DNA of 64,000 nt, from NCBI RefSeq assembly GCF_014323565.1, contig NZ_CP058669.1, positions 1,205,501 through 1,269,500 of the forward strand, written 5' to 3'. Shown in pieces: positions 26,008 to 36,710 of the stretch (positions are counted from its first letter, which is position 1; the number at the start of each line of letters is the position of its first letter). The translations under genes and the position numbers were made by a program. The DNA comes from Hyphobacterium sp. CCMP332. GTDB taxonomy: Bacteria; Pseudomonadota; Alphaproteobacteria; Caulobacterales; Maricaulaceae. The notes under the pieces are model-generated. The model was given only the letters and a program-made list of their open reading frames with translations, searched no databases and was not told the DNA's origin.

Positions 26008-27443
26008 AGCTCCAGATTGGCATCCTGACGGCGGCCCCGGCGTTCAATCGCAATCGGCCAGGATTTAAGCCCGTCCTGCCCGTCCAGCAAGCCTTCAATG
26101 TCGTCGATCTCTTCAACGCGGGTGCCCAGCAATTCCAGCACGCGATCCCCCGGCCGGAAGCCGAAATAGTCGGCCGCGGATCCGCGTTGAATCGACATCA
26201 CCACCACACCGCGGGCAAACGGGTCAAATCCGACTTCCTGGTTGAAGGCCGGCGAAAGCTCGACCAGCTCCAGCCCGGCCAGCGGATTGCGGCCCTCGAT
26301 CAGCCGGCGGGCGGGTTCGGCCTCACCCGGCGCCACCTCGACCGGCACATCGAGGACAATGCGCTCACCATCGCGCAGGATCGCAAAGCGGGAGGCTTCG
26401 CCGATGGCCCGCGTGGCATAGCGGAAGCGCGCGCCCGGCTCGTCATTCACATCGACATCATCAATGGCGAGGACAATATCGCCCTGCCGCAATCCGGCCG
26501 CTGCTGCTGCCGCACCGGGATAGATATCTGCCACCAGCGCACCGCGCGGGCGATCCAGCCCGAGTGAGTTGGCGATATCGCCGGTGACCGTCTGCAGGCG
26601 CGCCCCCAGCCAGGGCTGGACCAGCTCACCCTCGGTCAGGGCGGCATCGACGACCCGGCGCACCATTTCGACCGGAATCGCGAAACCGATCCCGTTGGAG
26701 CCACCCGAGCGCGAATAAATCGCCGAATTCACGCCAATCAGCGATCCGTCCATATTGATCAGCGCACCACCGGAATTACCCGGATTGATGGCGGCATCCG
26801 TCTGGATGAAGAAGGCAAAGTCGGACACACCCACTTCGGTCCGCGCCAGCGCGGAAACGATTCCCGATGTCACCGTCTGGCCGACGCCAAACGGATTTCC
26901 GATGGCCAGCACCAGATCGCCGATCTCGGCGGTACCAGGCTGCGCAAACGGCATGGCGGGCAGCGGTTCATCGGTGATGATGCGCAGCACGGCCAGATCG
27001 GTCTGTTCGTCCGCGAGCAGGATTTCAGCTTCAAACTCGCGCCGGTCGTTCAGAACCACGCGCAACTCATCAGCGCCGTCGACGACATGATTATTGGTCA
27101 CCACGACACCGGTGGAATCGACGATCACGCCGGAGCCGAGCGATCCCTGCTGACGCGGGCCCTGCTGGCCGAAAAACCGGTTGAAGAAGGGGTCCATCTG
27201 CCGCTGCACGGTGCGGGTGGAATAGACATTCACCACAGCAGGCGCGGCCTCCCGGACGATCGGCGCAAAGGACAATTGCATCTGGGCCCGATTGTCCGGC
27301 ACTTCGCGGAAGCTGTCATCCGCCAGCGTCTCGGCCACCGTCGGCGTGTCGGCATCTGTCAGATCAACCCGGTCATCCTGAGCCTGGCAGGCCGAAGTGA
27401 ACAGGGCTGCGGCTGTCAGGACTGAAAGCGCAAATCGTGTCAT
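26004..27443 (-). CDS. degQ: Do/DegQ-family periplasmic serine protease with two PDZ domains
   Basis: 479 residues from the ATG at 27443, preceded by GGAG with 7 nt spacing; an in-frame start 27 nt upstream is weaker. The N-terminus has a signal sequence ending SACQAQ, possibly lipidated at Cys19. The trypsin-like domain contains the triad His119 (TNNHVVDG), Asp149 (QTDLAVLR) and Ser224 (NPGNSGGAL). Two PDZ domains follow, with GARLQTVTGDIANSLGL and AADYFGFRPGDRVLELLG. It degrades or refolds misfolded envelope proteins. Its place downstream of rplQ is common in alphaproteobacteria. Confidence 0.92.
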   Translation of the reverse strand: MTRFALSVLTAAALFTSACQAQDDRVDLTDADTPTVAETLADDSFREVPDNRAQMQLSFAPIVREAAPAVVNVYSTRTVQRQMDPFFNRFFGQQGPRQQGSLGSGVIVDSTGVVVTNNHVVDGADELRVVLNDRREFEAEILLADEQTDLAVLRIITDEPLPAMPFAQPGTAEIGDLVLAIGNPFGVGQTVTSGIVSALARTEVGVSDFAFFIQTDAAINPGNSGGALINMDGSLIGVNSAIYSRSGGSNGIGFAIPVEMVRRVVDAALTEGELVQPWLGARLQTVTGDIANSLGLDRPRGALVADIYPGAAAAAAGLRQGDIVLAIDDVDVNDEPGARFRYATRAIGEASRFAILRDGERIVLDVPVEVAPGEAEPARRLIEGRNPLAGLELVELSPAFNQEVGFDPFARGVVVMSIQRGSAADYFGFRPGDRVLELLGTRVEEIDDIEGLLDGQDGLKSWPIAIERRGRRQDANLEL

Positions 27444-27484
27444 CTCGACTCTCCGATTGTTCGTGTTCATTAGGCCACTAGATA

Positions 27485-27517
27485 GGAAAAAGGCGGCTCC
27501 CGTAAAGAAGCCGCCTT
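27485..27517 (-). terminator. Intrinsic terminator after rplQ
   Basis: On the minus strand AAGGCGGCT pairs with AGCCGCCTT across a 10 nt loop and runs into TTTTTCC. It ends the rpsM-rpsK-rpoA-rplQ transcript before degQ. Confidence 0.88.
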
Positions 27518-27544
27518 CATCATGAATTCCGCATGAAGTGAAGA

Positions 27545-27967
27545 TTACTCTTCAGAAAAGTCTTCCATCGCCGCAACGCGGGCACGATCGCCTGCACCGC
27601 GCGCTGACGTATCGCGGTCAACCAGTTCGATAACGGCCATCGGCGCATTGTCACCATGGCGGTAACCGGCTTTCAGAACGCGCGTATAGCCGCCATTGCG
27701 CTCGGTATAGCGCGGGCCAAGGGTCGCAAACAACTTGCCGACCTGCTCGATATTGCGAACCTTGGAGATGGCCTGACGACGGGCATGCAGATCACCACGC
27801 TTTGCGAGCGTGATCAGCTTGTCCATGAAGGGCTTCATTTCCTTGGCTTTAGGAAGCGTGGTGACGATCTGCTCATGTTCAATGAGCGAGGCCGCCATGT
27901 TGGCAAACATGGCCTTGCGGTGCGAAGTGGTGCGACCGAGTTTGCGATGAGCGATGCCGTGACGCAT
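27545..27967 (-). CDS. rplQ: 50S ribosomal protein L17
   Basis: 140 residues with the standard opening [20 protein letters not shown] and [24 protein letters not shown]17 sits near the peptide exit tunnel. The C-terminus has an acidic tail (MEDFSEE) after the usual end. It follows rpoA by 49 nt and is the last gene of the alpha operon; a terminator lies 28 nt after the stop. Confidence 0.97.
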   Translation of the reverse strand: MRHGIAHRKLGRTTSHRKAMFANMAASLIEHEQIVTTLPKAKEMKPFMDKLITLAKRGDLHARRQAISKVRNIEQVGKLFATLGPRYTERNGGYTRVLKAGYRHGDNAPMAVIELVDRDTSARGAGDRARVAAMEDFSEE

Positions 27968-28016
27968 GGCGGTTTCTCCAAAAGTGTCGGGTCAGGGGAT
28001 TTCACAATCGCCGTGA

Positions 28017-29036
28017 CTAGACGTTTTCCTCATATTTCTTGGCAAGATCTTCGATATTCTCCGGCGGCCAGTTTGGCGCTTCCATACCCAGGTGCAGACC
28101 CATCTGGGCGAGAACTTCCTTGATCTCGTTGAGCGATTTGCGGCCGAAATTCGGGGTCCGCAGCATTTCCGCTTCGGACTTCTGAATCAGGTCGCCGATA
28201 TAGACGATGTTGTCGTTCTTCAGGCAGTTCGCCGAGCGGACGGACAATTCCAGCTCGTCCACCTTCTTGAGAAGCGCCGGGTTGAAGTCCAGCTCGGGAC
28301 GATCGTCCTCTGCCGGGCGGGCCTCAACGGCTTCCTCGAAGTTGATGAAGATCTGGAACTGGTCCTGAAGAATGCGCGCTGCAAATGCGACCGCATCTTC
28401 CGGCGTCACAGTGCCATCGGTTTCGATGTCGAGAACCAGCTTGTCATAGTCAAGAACCTGGCCTTCGCGAGTGTTTTCCACGCGATAGGCGACGCGCTTG
28501 ACCGGGCTGTAGAGCGAATCGATGGCAATCAGGCCGATCGGCGCATCTTCCGGACGGTTACGTTCGGCCGGGACATAGCCCTTGCCGCTGTCGACGGTCA
28601 GCGTGAAACGGATTTCAGCGCCTTCGTCCAGCGTACAGATGACGTGGTCCTTGTTGACGATCTCGACGTCAGCGGTTTCCTCGATGTCGGCGGCGGTGAC
28701 TTCACCCGGGCCGGACTTGCGAAGAACAACGCGCTTCTCACCTTCATTGTGAACACGAAGCGCAACGCCCTTCAGGTTCAGAACGATATCGGTGACGTCT
28801 TCACGCACACCCGGAATGGAAGAAAACTCGTGCACAACGCCATCGATCTGCAGAGAGGTAATCGCAGCACCTTGCAACGACGACAGCAGCACACGGCGCA
28901 GCGCATTGCCCAGAGTCATACCGAAGCCGCGTTCCAGCGGTTCGGCGATGATGGCGGCACTGCGTTCCGGATTATGCCCAGGCTTCACCTCGGGCTTCAT
29001 CGGACGAATGAGTTCTTGCCAGTTCTTCTCGATCAC
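28017..29036 (-). CDS. rpoA: DNA-directed RNA polymerase alpha subunit
   Basis: 339 residues. The N-terminal dimer domain has [30 protein letters not shown] and the C-terminal domain has [20 protein letters not shown] and [19 protein letters not shown], which contacts UP elements and activators. Length is normal. It lies 82 nt after rpsK. Confidence 0.98.
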   Translation of the reverse strand: MIEKNWQELIRPMKPEVKPGHNPERSAAIIAEPLERGFGMTLGNALRRVLLSSLQGAAITSLQIDGVVHEFSSIPGVREDVTDIVLNLKGVALRVHNEGEKRVVLRKSGPGEVTAADIEETADVEIVNKDHVICTLDEGAEIRFTLTVDSGKGYVPAERNRPEDAPIGLIAIDSLYSPVKRVAYRVENTREGQVLDYDKLVLDIETDGTVTPEDAVAFAARILQDQFQIFINFEEAVEARPAEDDRPELDFNPALLKKVDELELSVRSANCLKNDNIVYIGDLIQKSEAEMLRTPNFGRKSLNEIKEVLAQMGLHLGMEAPNWPPENIEDLAKKYEENV

Positions 29037-29118
29037 GGGTTAAACCCCTTCTTTCGCGCGCCAGACCGGTCAACCGGTGGCGCGAATTCTCAAATGCTCT
29101 GATACCCCCGGCGGGAGA

Positions 29119-29508
29119 TCAGACCCGACGACGTTTCGGCGGACGGCAACCATTGTGCGGAATGGACGTCACATCACGGATGGAGGTGATGGTCAGACCG
29201 GCCGCTTGCAGAGCGCGAAGTGCCGATTCACGGCCCGAACCCGGACCGGAAACATTCACTTCCAGCGTCTTCATTCCATGTTCCATCGCCTTCTTGGCAG
29301 CTTCTTCGCCGGCAATCTGGGCTGCATAAGGGGTCGATTTGCGCGATCCCTTGAAGCCGTTGGCGCCAGCAGTGGACCAGGAAATGGCGTTGCCTTGCGC
29401 GTCGGTGATGGTGATCTTCGTATTGTTGAAGCTCGCATTGACGTGAGCGACACCCGACGTGATGTTCTTGCGCTCGCGGCGTTTAATGCGTTCTGGTGCT
29501 TTAGCCAT
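29119..29508 (-). CDS. rpsK: 30S ribosomal protein S11
   Basis: 129 residues: [41 protein letters not shown] and the C-terminal [12 protein letters not shown] identify S11, which sits at the platform near the mRNA exit. 12 nt after rpsM. Normal length. Confidence 0.97.
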   Translation of the reverse strand: MAKAPERIKRRERKNITSGVAHVNASFNNTKITITDAQGNAISWSTAGANGFKGSRKSTPYAAQIAGEEAAKKAMEHGMKTLEVNVSGPGSGRESALRALQAAGLTITSIRDVTSIPHNGCRPPKRRRV

Positions 29509-29520
29509 AACTTAGCCGCC

Positions 29521-29889
29521 CTATTTCTTCTTGCCGGCAATCGGCTTGGCCGGACCTTTGCGGGTCCGGGCATTGGTGTGCGTGCGCTGGCCGCGAACAG
29601 GCAGGCCACGGCGATGCCGCAGGCCCCGGTAATTACCAAGGTCCATGAGACGCTTGATATTCACAGCCACTTCACGGCGAAGGTCACCCTCCACCGTATA
29701 GTCGCGGTCAATGGTTTCGCGGATCTGGATGACTTCCGCGTCCGAGAGTTGGTTGACACGCCGTTCGGAGGCAATGCCGACTTTCTCGCAAATTTCTTTC
29801 GCCATCGCGGGACCTATCCCGTGAATATAGCGAAGCGCGATTTCAACGCGCTTGTTCGTCGGAATGTTGACGCCGGCTATACGGGCCAC
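29521..29889 (-). CDS. rpsM: 30S ribosomal protein S13
   Basis: 122 residues. A GTG start at 29889 gives the conserved beginning [19 protein letters not shown] and has AAGGAG with 6 nt spacing; the longer ORF from 29919 is not conserved. [12 protein letters not shown] and [22 protein letters not shown] are typical. S13 contacts the P-site tRNA through its C-terminal tail. First gene of the alpha operon. Confidence 0.96.
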   Translation of the reverse strand: MARIAGVNIPTNKRVEIALRYIHGIGPAMAKEICEKVGIASERRVNQLSDAEVIQIRETIDRDYTVEGDLRREVAVNIKRLMDLGNYRGLRHRRGLPVRGQRTHTNARTRKGPAKPIAGKKK

Positions 29890-29966
29890 AATGCTCTCCT
29901 TAACCAAAAATCGCGCCAATCACAGACGGTGAAACCACTCCGGCAGATCGCCGGACGAAGCAACGC

Positions 29967-29986
29967 CGCCCTTTTCGCGAAGGGCG
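29967..29986 (-). other. Hairpin in the rpsM 5' leader
   Basis: CGCCCTT-N6-AAGGGCG gives a 7 bp stem just downstream of the proposed rpsM promoter. S13/S4-type feedback could act here, but nothing in the sequence proves it. Confidence 0.35.
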
Positions 29987-29988
29987 CT

Positions 29989-30017
29989 ATCTATATTGTC
30001 CGCATACCCTCCGTCAA
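29989..30017 (-). promoter_or_regulatory. Promoter for rpsM-rpsK-rpoA-rplQ
   Basis: On the minus strand TTGACG (-35), 17 nt, ATAGAT (-10, with TATAGA one base upstream) lies about 100 nt before the rpsM GTG. The spacing and TTGACG match the other ribosomal promoters in the window. Confidence 0.65.
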
Positions 30018-30039
30018 CCGGAGAGATTACGGGATTTCA

Positions 30040-30603
30040 TCAATCGCCGAGGGCCGTTGCAATCGCAGCGGAAACCGCCTCGATTGATCCCATTCCATCG
30101 ACTTCCACAACCTTGCCCGATGCCGTGTAATACGGAATCAACGGCGCAGTCTGCGTTTCATAGGCTTCAAGGCGCACCTTGAAGGCTTCCACCGTATCGT
30201 CAGCGCGGCCTTCTTCAGCGGCGCGCTTTGCCATACGGCGGACCAATTCCTCATTGTCGACCACCAGGCGGATGACCCGGTCGACCTGCGTCCCGCGTGC
30301 AGCGAGCGCTTTATCTAGCGCTTCAGCCTGCGCCACGGTGCGCGGAAATCCGTCAAAAATCGCACCGCCGGCTTTTTCAGCTTCCGGCAGGCGCTCTTCT
30401 ATCAACTCGATGACAATCTCGTCCGAGACAAGATTGCCGCCATCCATGACAGCCGCCACGCGATTACCCAGTTCGGTCCCAGCAGAACGCGCAGCCCGCA
30501 GCATGTCGCCCGTCGACAGCTGCACCCAGCCGCGCTGCTCGACCAGACGCTTGGCCTGGGTACCCTTGCCGCATCCGGGAGGTCCGAACAGAACCAGATT
30601 CAT
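30040..30603 (-). CDS. adk: Adenylate kinase (short form)
   Basis: 187 residues. P-loop GPPGCGKGTQAKRL at 7-20, AMP-binding STGDMLRAA, FDGFPRTVAQAEALD. The LID region is short: no zinc cysteines and only a few residues between VRRMAKR and DDTVEAFKVRLEAYE, the small variant common in alphaproteobacteria. It keeps AMP, ADP and ATP balanced. Its start overlaps the secY stop by 4 nt (ATGA), the usual place in the spc operon. Confidence 0.95.
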   Translation of the reverse strand: MNLVLFGPPGCGKGTQAKRLVEQRGWVQLSTGDMLRAARSAGTELGNRVAAVMDGGNLVSDEIVIELIEERLPEAEKAGGAIFDGFPRTVAQAEALDKALAARGTQVDRVIRLVVDNEELVRRMAKRAAEEGRADDTVEAFKVRLEAYETQTAPLIPYYTASGKVVEVDGMGSIEAVSAAIATALGD

Positions 30604-31952
30604 CGGTTACGGCCCCGGAGCTTTTGCTTCTTGATCAGGCCTTCATACTGGTGCGCCAGAAGATGGGACTGGATCTGCGTCACGGTATCCATGGCCACGG
30701 ACACGATAATCAGAATGGACGTCCCACCCAGAGCGAAGGTCACTGCGCCAGCGGCACCGGCGGTCAGAAGTTCGGGGATCAACACGACGATGGCCAGGTA
30801 AATGGCACCGATCATGGTCAGGCGCGTCAGAACGTAATCCAGATACTCGGCCGTCCGCTTGCCCGGGCGGATGCCCGGCAGGAAACCACCATACTTGCGA
30901 AGGTTCTCGGCCACTTCTTCCGGATTGAAGACAATCGACGTGTAGAAGAAAGCAAAGAACATCACCATCGCGCCGTAAAGGATGATGAAAAGCGGCTGTC
31001 CGCGGCCCAGCTGTGCGGCAATCATCTGCAGCCAGTCCGGCCCGGTCGTCGCCCACATATTGGCAACGGTCGTCGGCAGAAGCAGGAGCGAGGTTGCGAA
31101 AATCGCCGGGATCACCCCTGCGGTATTGAGCTTCAGCGGCAGGAAGGACGTATCACCGCCCACCATGCGCTGGCCTTGCTGGCGCTTCGGATACTGCACC
31201 AGAAGCCGGCGCTGGGAGCGCTCGATGAACACAACAAAGGCGAAAGTCGCCAGCATCAGGGCCACAATGCCCAGAAGGGCTCCACCGGAGACCTGCCCCT
31301 GACGGCCCTGCTCGAACAGGCTGAAAATCAGCCCCGGCACAACGGCCACGATACCGGTGAAGATGATCAGCGATATACCGTTACCGACCCCGCGGGAGGT
31401 GATTTGCTCACCCATCCACATCAAAAGCATCGTGCCGCCAACAAAGGTCAGCGTCGTCGAAACCAGGAAGAAGATGCCCGGATTCAGCGCAACCGTCTGC
31501 CCGTTCACGCCCGGCGTCATCATCGACATGGCAATGGCACCGCCCTGAACCGCGGCCAGAAGCACCGTCAGATAGCGGGAATACTGGTTGATCTGCTGAC
31601 GGCCCTGCTCGCCGCCTTCCTTCTTCAACTTCTCCAGCGACGGCACGGTAGCGGCCATCAGCTGCATGATGATCGAAGCGGAAATATACGGCATCACATT
31701 CAGCGCGAAGATCGCCATCCGCTCGACGGCACCGCCGGAGAAGATGTTGAACACGCCGATCACACCGCCAGCCTGGCTATCAAACAGAGCCGCATACTGT
31801 ACAGGATCGATACCGGGTACCGGAATGTAAGTGCCCAGCCGATAGGCCACGAGGACGGCCAGCGTGAAGAATATCCGTTGCTGCAGCTCTTTAGCCTTCG
31901 CGAAGGACGCGAAGTTGATGTTCGATGCAAGCTGTTCAGCAGCAGAAGCCAT
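30600..31952 (-). CDS. secY: Preprotein translocase subunit SecY
   Basis: 450 residues with ten membrane helices. Typical segments are AYRLGTYIPVPGIDP, the plug-region IFSGGAVERMAIFALNVMPY, ISASIIMQLM and the late loop LRKYGGFLPGIRPGKRTAEY. Forms the SecYEG channel with SecE (57775-58030). It lies 23 nt after rplO. Confidence 0.97.
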   Translation of the reverse strand: MASAAEQLASNINFASFAKAKELQQRIFFTLAVLVAYRLGTYIPVPGIDPVQYAALFDSQAGGVIGVFNIFSGGAVERMAIFALNVMPYISASIIMQLMAATVPSLEKLKKEGGEQGRQQINQYSRYLTVLLAAVQGGAIAMSMMTPGVNGQTVALNPGIFFLVSTTLTFVGGTMLLMWMGEQITSRGVGNGISLIIFTGIVAVVPGLIFSLFEQGRQGQVSGGALLGIVALMLATFAFVVFIERSQRRLLVQYPKRQQGQRMVGGDTSFLPLKLNTAGVIPAIFATSLLLLPTTVANMWATTGPDWLQMIAAQLGRGQPLFIILYGAMVMFFAFFYTSIVFNPEEVAENLRKYGGFLPGIRPGKRTAEYLDYVLTRLTMIGAIYLAIVVLIPELLTAGAAGAVTFALGGTSILIIVSVAMDTVTQIQSHLLAHQYEGLIKKQKLRGRNR

Positions 31953-31975
31953 GGCTTATCCTCGCGATCCCCTGA

Positions 31976-32467
31976 TTACTCAGCGGCTTTGTCAGAAACC
32001 TTGGCCTTCGGCGCAATGACGGTGACTTTCCCGCCAGCTTTCTCGACGGCATCAATCGCCGCCTTGGTCGCGCCTGCGACCGTGATCTCTACTTTGGACT
32101 TCAGCTCGCCTTTCGCAAGGAGGCGCACGCCATCCTTTACACGGCGAACGAGGCCGGCCGCGATCAATGCGTCCGCATCAATCGGCTTCTTGGCATCGAT
32201 CTTCTTCTCGGCAATCGCCTTTTCAAGACGGCCGATATTGACTTCGGCGAAGGCCAGACGGTTCGGCTTGTTGAAGCCCCGCTTCGGCAAACGCATGTGA
32301 AGCGGCATCTGACCGCCTTCAAAGCCCTTGATCGCCACGCCCGAGCGCGACTTCTGACCCTTGACGCCACGGCCGCCGGTCTTGCCTTTGCCGGAACCGA
32401 TACCGCGACCAACACGGGTGCGGGTCTTGGTCGAGCCGGCATTATCGCGCAATTCATTGAGACGCAT
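31976..32467 (-). CDS. rplO: 50S ribosomal protein L15
   Basis: 163 residues. [20 protein letters not shown], the Gly-rich [20 protein letters not shown] and [18 protein letters not shown] identify L15. The Lys/Ala-rich C-terminus is slightly longer than in E. coli. 33 nt after rpmD. Confidence 0.97.
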   Translation of the reverse strand: MRLNELRDNAGSTKTRTRVGRGIGSGKGKTGGRGVKGQKSRSGVAIKGFEGGQMPLHMRLPKRGFNKPNRLAFAEVNIGRLEKAIAEKKIDAKKPIDADALIAAGLVRRVKDGVRLLAKGELKSKVEITVAGATKAAIDAVEKAGGKVTVIAPKAKVSDKAAE

Positions 32468-32500
32468 GTCTAACTCTCCTGCGATGGAGCGGCCAAAGGC

Positions 32501-32689
32501 CTACTCCTCGACGATTTCCACCATATGGGCCACTTTGCGGATCATGCCGCGGACCGATGGCGTATCTTCCAGTTCGCGCACGCGGCCGATCTTGTTCAGA
32601 CCAAGGCCAACGAGCGTTCTATGTTGATCCTGCGGGCGGCGAATGGCGCTACCCGTCTGCCGGACCTTGAGGGTTTTCTTGGCAGCCAT
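32501..32689 (-). CDS. rpmD: 50S ribosomal protein L30
   Basis: 62 residues: [20 protein letters not shown] and [20 protein letters not shown] are the L30 core. 9 nt after rpsE. Confidence 0.96.
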   Translation of the reverse strand: MAAKKTLKVRQTGSAIRRPQDQHRTLVGLGLNKIGRVRELEDTPSVRGMIRKVAHMVEIVEE

Positions 32690-32698
32690 GTGACGCCC

Positions 32699-33283
32699 CT
32701 ATCCTTCCAGAGATTCCGGAGCCGAAGCGCCATCATTCCGGCGGTTGACCAGGTCAGCCACCTTCATGCCACGCTTGGCCGCAATCGAACGCGGGCTTTT
32801 CTGATGCTTGAGGGCATCAAAGGTCGCGCGGATCATGTTGTACGGGTTCGAGGTGCCCGTGGACTTGGCCACAACATCCTGAACACCGAGCGTTTCCAGC
32901 ACTGCGCGCATCGGACCACCGGCAATAACGCCGGTTCCCGGAGGCGCAGCGCGCAGGATCACCTTGCCGGCGCCATGGCGTCCCGGCGAATCGTGGTGGA
33001 GCGTGCGGCCTTCGCGCAGCGGAATACGAACCATGGTCTTCTTGGCTTCTTCCGTTGCCTTGCGGATCGCTTCGGGAACTTCGCGGGCCTTGCCCTGACC
33101 GAAACCGACGCGACCTTTCTGGTCGCCGACGACGACGAGTGCGGCAAACTGGAAATTCCGGCCACCTTTCACCGTCTTGGCGACGCGATTGATGTGGACC
33201 AGCTTGTCGACGATTTCGTCCTGCTGCTCTTCATCCCGGTCGCGACGGCGACCGCGGCCGCGGTTTTCTTCATTACGAGCCAT
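32699..33283 (-). CDS. rpsE: 30S ribosomal protein S5
   Basis: 194 residues. A basic/acidic head ([18 protein letters not shown]) precedes the double-stranded RNA-binding domain [20 protein letters not shown] and the C-terminal [20 protein letters not shown]5 supports decoding fidelity. 11 nt after rplR. Confidence 0.97.
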   Translation of the reverse strand: MARNEENRGRGRRRDRDEEQQDEIVDKLVHINRVAKTVKGGRNFQFAALVVVGDQKGRVGFGQGKAREVPEAIRKATEEAKKTMVRIPLREGRTLHHDSPGRHGAGKVILRAAPPGTGVIAGGPMRAVLETLGVQDVVAKSTGTSNPYNMIRATFDALKHQKSPRSIAAKRGMKVADLVNRRNDGASAPESLEG

Positions 33284-33294
33284 CAGCCGCTCCC

Positions 33295-33651
33295 TTAAAA
33301 GTTCAATCCACCTTCACGAGCCGCTTCGGCCAAGGCCTTGATGCGTCCGTGAAAGATGAATCCGCCGCGATCAAAGACGACGTCCTTGATTCCGGCTTTG
33401 GTGGCGCGTTCCGCCAGGCGCTTGCCTACGCTGGCAGCGGCTTCGACATTCGCACCGGACTCTTTGGAATCCGCTTCGGCCGTGGAGGCCGCTGCGAGTG
33501 TGACGCCCTGCTGATCGTCGATCAGTTGCGCATAGATATGCTTCGACGAGCGGAAAACCGACAGACGCGGCCGACCGTTCGAGACTTTCTTGCGCAGCTT
33601 GCTGCGATTGCGCAGCGCGCGGCGCTTCATTTTTTCGCGTGAGCTCAACAT
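33295..33651 (-). CDS. rplR: 50S ribosomal protein L18
   Basis: 118 residues; [20 protein letters not shown] and [21 protein letters not shown] are standard for L18, which binds 5S rRNA. 11 nt after rplF. Confidence 0.97.
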   Translation of the reverse strand: MLSSREKMKRRALRNRSKLRKKVSNGRPRLSVFRSSKHIYAQLIDDQQGVTLAAASTAEADSKESGANVEAAASVGKRLAERATKAGIKDVVFDRGGFIFHGRIKALAEAAREGGLNF

Positions 33652-33662
33652 GGTTCTTGCGC

Positions 33663-34196
33663 CTACTTCTTCTTGCCTTCTTTGCGGCGGATGTATTCGC
33701 CCTGATAGCGAACGCCCTTGCCCTTGTAGGGCTCCGGCGGACGGTATCCGCGAATTTCCGCTGCAACCTGACCAACTTGCTGCCGGTCAGCGCCCGTGAC
33801 GATAACTTCCGTCGGCTTCGGTGCCTGGATCTGAATGCCTTGCGGCGGCTCGTAAACCACATCGTGGCTGAAACCGAGCGCCAGCTTCAGGTTGGAACCC
33901 TGCATCTGCGCACGATAGCCAACGCCTTCCAGTTCCAACGTCTTGTTGAAGCCTTCGGTGACGCCGGTCATCATGTTGGCGATCAATGCGCGGGTCATAC
34001 CCCACATAGAGCGCGACCGCTTGCTTTGATCCACCGGCTTGACCTCGATACCCTCATCGCCTTGCGACAGGGTAACGTCTTCAACCGCGGTGAGGCTCAG
34101 CTCGCCCTTGGGGCCCTTCAGCGTCAGCTCACGGCCGTTGAGACGAACCTCAACACCCGAAGCGACGGCGATTGGGAGTTTTCCGATACGTGACAT
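33663..34196 (-). CDS. rplF: 50S ribosomal protein L6
   Basis: 177 residues; [35 protein letters not shown] and the closing [20 protein letters not shown] are L6 landmarks. 12 nt after rpsH. Confidence 0.97.
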   Translation of the reverse strand: MSRIGKLPIAVASGVEVRLNGRELTLKGPKGELSLTAVEDVTLSQGDEGIEVKPVDQSKRSRSMWGMTRALIANMMTGVTEGFNKTLELEGVGYRAQMQGSNLKLALGFSHDVVYEPPQGIQIQAPKPTEVIVTGADRQQVGQVAAEIRGYRPPEPYKGKGVRYQGEYIRRKEGKKK

Positions 34197-34208
34197 GGAT
34201 CGTTCTCC

Positions 34209-34607
34209 CTAGCTGACTTTGCAGAGGATTTCGCCACCGACATTCTGCTCGCGAGCGGACGCATCGGACATCACACCCATCGGGGTAGAGACAATCGCGA
34301 TACCAAGACCGTTCGAGATCAGCGGGAGATCCTTCACTTTGGAATACACACGACGGCCTGGCGTCGAGATCCGGCGGATCTCGGCGATGACAGGCTCGCC
34401 ATCGAAATACTTCAGTTCAATTTCGAACTCGCGCTTGCCATCGGCATGCTCGATCTCGGAATAGCCACGAATAAAGCCTTCCGACTGGAGCACATCCAGC
34501 ACGCGCTTGCGAAGATTTGAAGCCGGCGTTGCGACAGTCGTCCGGCCACGCATCAACGCGTTCCGGATACGTGTCAGCATATCACCGAGGGGATCGTTCA
34601 TAGACAT
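34209..34607 (-). CDS. rpsH: 30S ribosomal protein S8
   Basis: 132 residues; [20 protein letters not shown] and the C-terminal [20 protein letters not shown] are S8. S8 binds the 16S central domain and in E. coli represses the spc operon. 17 nt after rpsN. Confidence 0.97.
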   Translation of the reverse strand: MSMNDPLGDMLTRIRNALMRGRTTVATPASNLRKRVLDVLQSEGFIRGYSEIEHADGKREFEIELKYFDGEPVIAEIRRISTPGRRVYSKVKDLPLISNGLGIAIVSTPMGVMSDASAREQNVGGEILCKVS

Positions 34608-34624
34608 TGTTCAATCTCTCCCGA

Positions 34625-34930
34625 TCACCAGCTCGACTTGACCATGCCGGGGATGAACCCGTTCGAGGCCAGGTCGCGCAAAGCGATCCGTGACATTTTG
34701 AGCTTGCGGTAAAAACCACGCGGACGGCCCGAAATCTCGCAACGATTGCGATAGCGGGTCGGCGCGGAATTCCGCGGCAATTCGGCCAGCTTCAGCTGAG
34801 CAGCAAAACGCTCCTCAACCGGCTTGGACTTATCACGGGCAACCGCCTTGAGCTCGGCGCGTTTGGCCGCATACCGTTGCGCCAGTTTCTGACGTTTCAG
34901 GTTACGCTCGACAGCACTTGTCTTCGCCAT
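34625..34930 (-). CDS. rpsN: 30S ribosomal protein S14 (zinc-free type)
   Basis: 101 residues; [20 protein letters not shown] and the C-terminal [20 protein letters not shown]. The long form without the CxxC zinc ribbon, as usual in proteobacteria. 49 nt after rplE. Confidence 0.97.
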   Translation of the reverse strand: MAKTSAVERNLKRQKLAQRYAAKRAELKAVARDKSKPVEERFAAQLKLAELPRNSAPTRYRNRCEISGRPRGFYRKLKMSRIALRDLASNGFIPGMVKSSW

Positions 34931-34979
34931 TTACTTCCTCCTGCGTGCGAGACCCTGACGGTCCCGCCCTCCTGATGCG

Positions 34980-35540
34980 TCAGTTCGAAAACGGGAAATC
35001 GAACTCGGCCAACAGGGCTTTCGCTTCTTCATTGGTTCGCGCGGTCGTACAGACCACTATGTCCATTCCCCGGATCTTCTCGACCTTGTCATAGTCGATC
35101 TCGGGAAACACGATGTGCTCCTTCAGGCCCATGGCGTAGTTGCCACGGCCGTCAAAGCTCTTTCCGTTCAGGCCGCGGAAGTCGCGAACGCGCGGCAGCG
35201 CAATCGTGATCAAACGGTCCAGAAATTCATACATGCGGTCCTGGCGCAGCGTGACTTTCACGCCCACATCCTGGCCTTCGCGCAGCTTGAAGCCGGCGAT
35301 CGACAGGCGGGACTTCGTCTTGACCGGCTTTTGACCGGCAATCCGCATCAGATCCTCATATGCGCCGTTGATCTTCTTGGAGTCCTGGGCCGCTTCGCCC
35401 ACGCCCATATTGATCACGACCTTCTCGATCCGCGGGATCTGCATCGGATTCGTGTAGCCGAATTTCTCTTTCAGCCGGTCACGAATCTCGTCGCGATACT
35501 TCGCGCGCAGACGCGGTTGGTATTCTTTTACATCAGCCAT
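34980..35540 (-). CDS. rplE: 50S ribosomal protein L5
   Basis: 186 residues from the ATG at 35540 ([20 protein letters not shown]); the longer reading from 35618 runs inside rplX. It contains [17 protein letters not shown], the 5S-binding region [16 protein letters not shown] and [21 protein letters not shown]. Start overlaps the rplX stop by 8 nt. Confidence 0.97.
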   Translation of the reverse strand: MADVKEYQPRLRAKYRDEIRDRLKEKFGYTNPMQIPRIEKVVINMGVGEAAQDSKKINGAYEDLMRIAGQKPVKTKSRLSIAGFKLREGQDVGVKVTLRQDRMYEFLDRLITIALPRVRDFRGLNGKSFDGRGNYAMGLKEHIVFPEIDYDKVEKIRGMDIVVCTTARTNEEAKALLAEFDFPFSN

Positions 35541-35847
35541 CGATGACCTCACCGGATTTCTTGGCCACGCGGACCTTGCGGTCGCCTTCCATCTTGAAAC
35601 CGACGCGGGTGGCTTCACCCGTTTTCGGATCGGCCAGGGCGACGTTCGATACGTGGATCGGCGCTTCCTTGGTCTCGATACCGCCAGCAGACGATTGCGT
35701 GGGGCGCTGGTGGCGCTTCACGATATTGACGCCGCGAACGAAAAGACGGTCTTCGGACGGAACGACGCGAATGACTTCGCCCGTTTTGCCCTTGTCCCGG
35801 CCCGCGAGGACAACGACCTTGTCGCCCTTTTTAATCTTGGCAGCCAT
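35533..35847 (-). CDS. rplX: 50S ribosomal protein L24
   Basis: 104 residues; the KOW motif in [20 protein letters not shown] and [18 protein letters not shown] identify L24, an assembly initiator. 2 nt after rplN. Confidence 0.97.
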   Translation of the reverse strand: MAAKIKKGDKVVVLAGRDKGKTGEVIRVVPSEDRLFVRGVNIVKRHQRPTQSSAGGIETKEAPIHVSNVALADPKTGEATRVGFKMEGDRKVRVAKKSGEVIDG

Positions 35848-35849
35848 GG

Positions 35850-36218
35850 CTACAGCACCTCCGGAGCCAGCGACACGATCTTCATGTGGTTCTTGGCGCG
35901 GAGTTCGCGCGGAACCGGTCCGAAGATACGGGTGCCGATCGGCTCTTCATTATTGTTCACGAGGACAGCCGCATTGGAGTCGAAGCGGATAACCGATCCG
36001 TCCTTGCGTTTGATGTCCTTGGCCACACGCACCACAACGGCACGGCGGACTTCACCTTTTTTGACGCGGCCGCGCGGGATCGCTTCCTTGACCGACACCA
36101 CAATGATGTCGCCCACATGAGCGTAACGCCGCTTGGCACCACCGAGTACCTTGATGCACTGCACACGGCGGGCACCGGAATTATCGGCAACGTCCAGATT
36201 AGTTTGCATCTGGATCAT
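35850..36218 (-). CDS. rplN: 50S ribosomal protein L14
   Basis: 122 residues; [20 protein letters not shown] and the central [19 protein letters not shown] are L14. 34 nt after rpsQ. Confidence 0.97.
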   Translation of the reverse strand: MIQMQTNLDVADNSGARRVQCIKVLGGAKRRYAHVGDIIVVSVKEAIPRGRVKKGEVRRAVVVRVAKDIKRKDGSVIRFDSNAAVLVNNNEEPIGTRIFGPVPRELRAKNHMKIVSLAPEVL

Positions 36219-36252
36219 AACGATCCTCCTTCAGGGTCATCCCCCGGAACGC

Positions 36253-36489
36253 TTATGCGTCCGCGGATACGACCTCCCACCGTTTCAGTTTCGACTTGGG
36301 TGCACATTCCTGAATAAAGGTCTGTTCACCCACTTTGAGGCTGTTGGCCTCATCGTGTGCGTGGTAACGCTTCGAGCGGCGAACCGTCTTCCGGAGCAGT
36401 GGGTGCAGGAATGTCCGCTCCACCTTCACGACGACAGTCTTGTCACCCTTGTCGCTCACCACGACGCCTTGCAATACGCGCTTGGGCAT
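36253..36489 (-). CDS. rpsQ: 30S ribosomal protein S17
   Basis: 78 residues; [20 protein letters not shown] and [19 protein letters not shown]. An OB-fold protein of the 16S 5' domain. 3 nt after rpmC. Confidence 0.96.
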   Translation of the reverse strand: MPKRVLQGVVVSDKGDKTVVVKVERTFLHPLLRKTVRRSKRYHAHDEANSLKVGEQTFIQECAPKSKLKRWEVVSADA

Positions 36490-36492
36490 CGC

Positions 36493-36708
36493 CTAGCTCC
36501 CTTGTCCGGCCTGAGCCACCCGCTGGGCCTGGATCGTCTTGAGACGCGCAATCGTGCGGCGTACCTGACGAACACGGGCCGTGTTTTGCAACTGACCCGA
36601 GGCCTGCTGGAAGCGCAGGTTGAATTGTTCTTTTTTCAGCTTCAGGAGCTCATCCTTCAGCTGATCGTCGCTCAATGCGCGAACATCAACAGCGTCCATG
36701 ACACTCAC
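36493..36708 (-). CDS. rpmC: 50S ribosomal protein L29
   Basis: 71 residues; [20 protein letters not shown] and [15 protein letters not shown] are L29, located at the exit tunnel. 2 nt after rplP. Confidence 0.96.
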   Translation of the reverse strand: MSVMDAVDVRALSDDQLKDELLKLKKEQFNLRFQQASGQLQNTARVRQVRRTIARLKTIQAQRVAQAGQGS

Positions 36709-36710
36709 TC

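Noticed and set aside
30624-32300. Plus-strand frame of 558 codons opposite secY and rplO
   Set aside because: Basic, His/Arg-rich text without motifs; the minus strand is certain SecY and L15.
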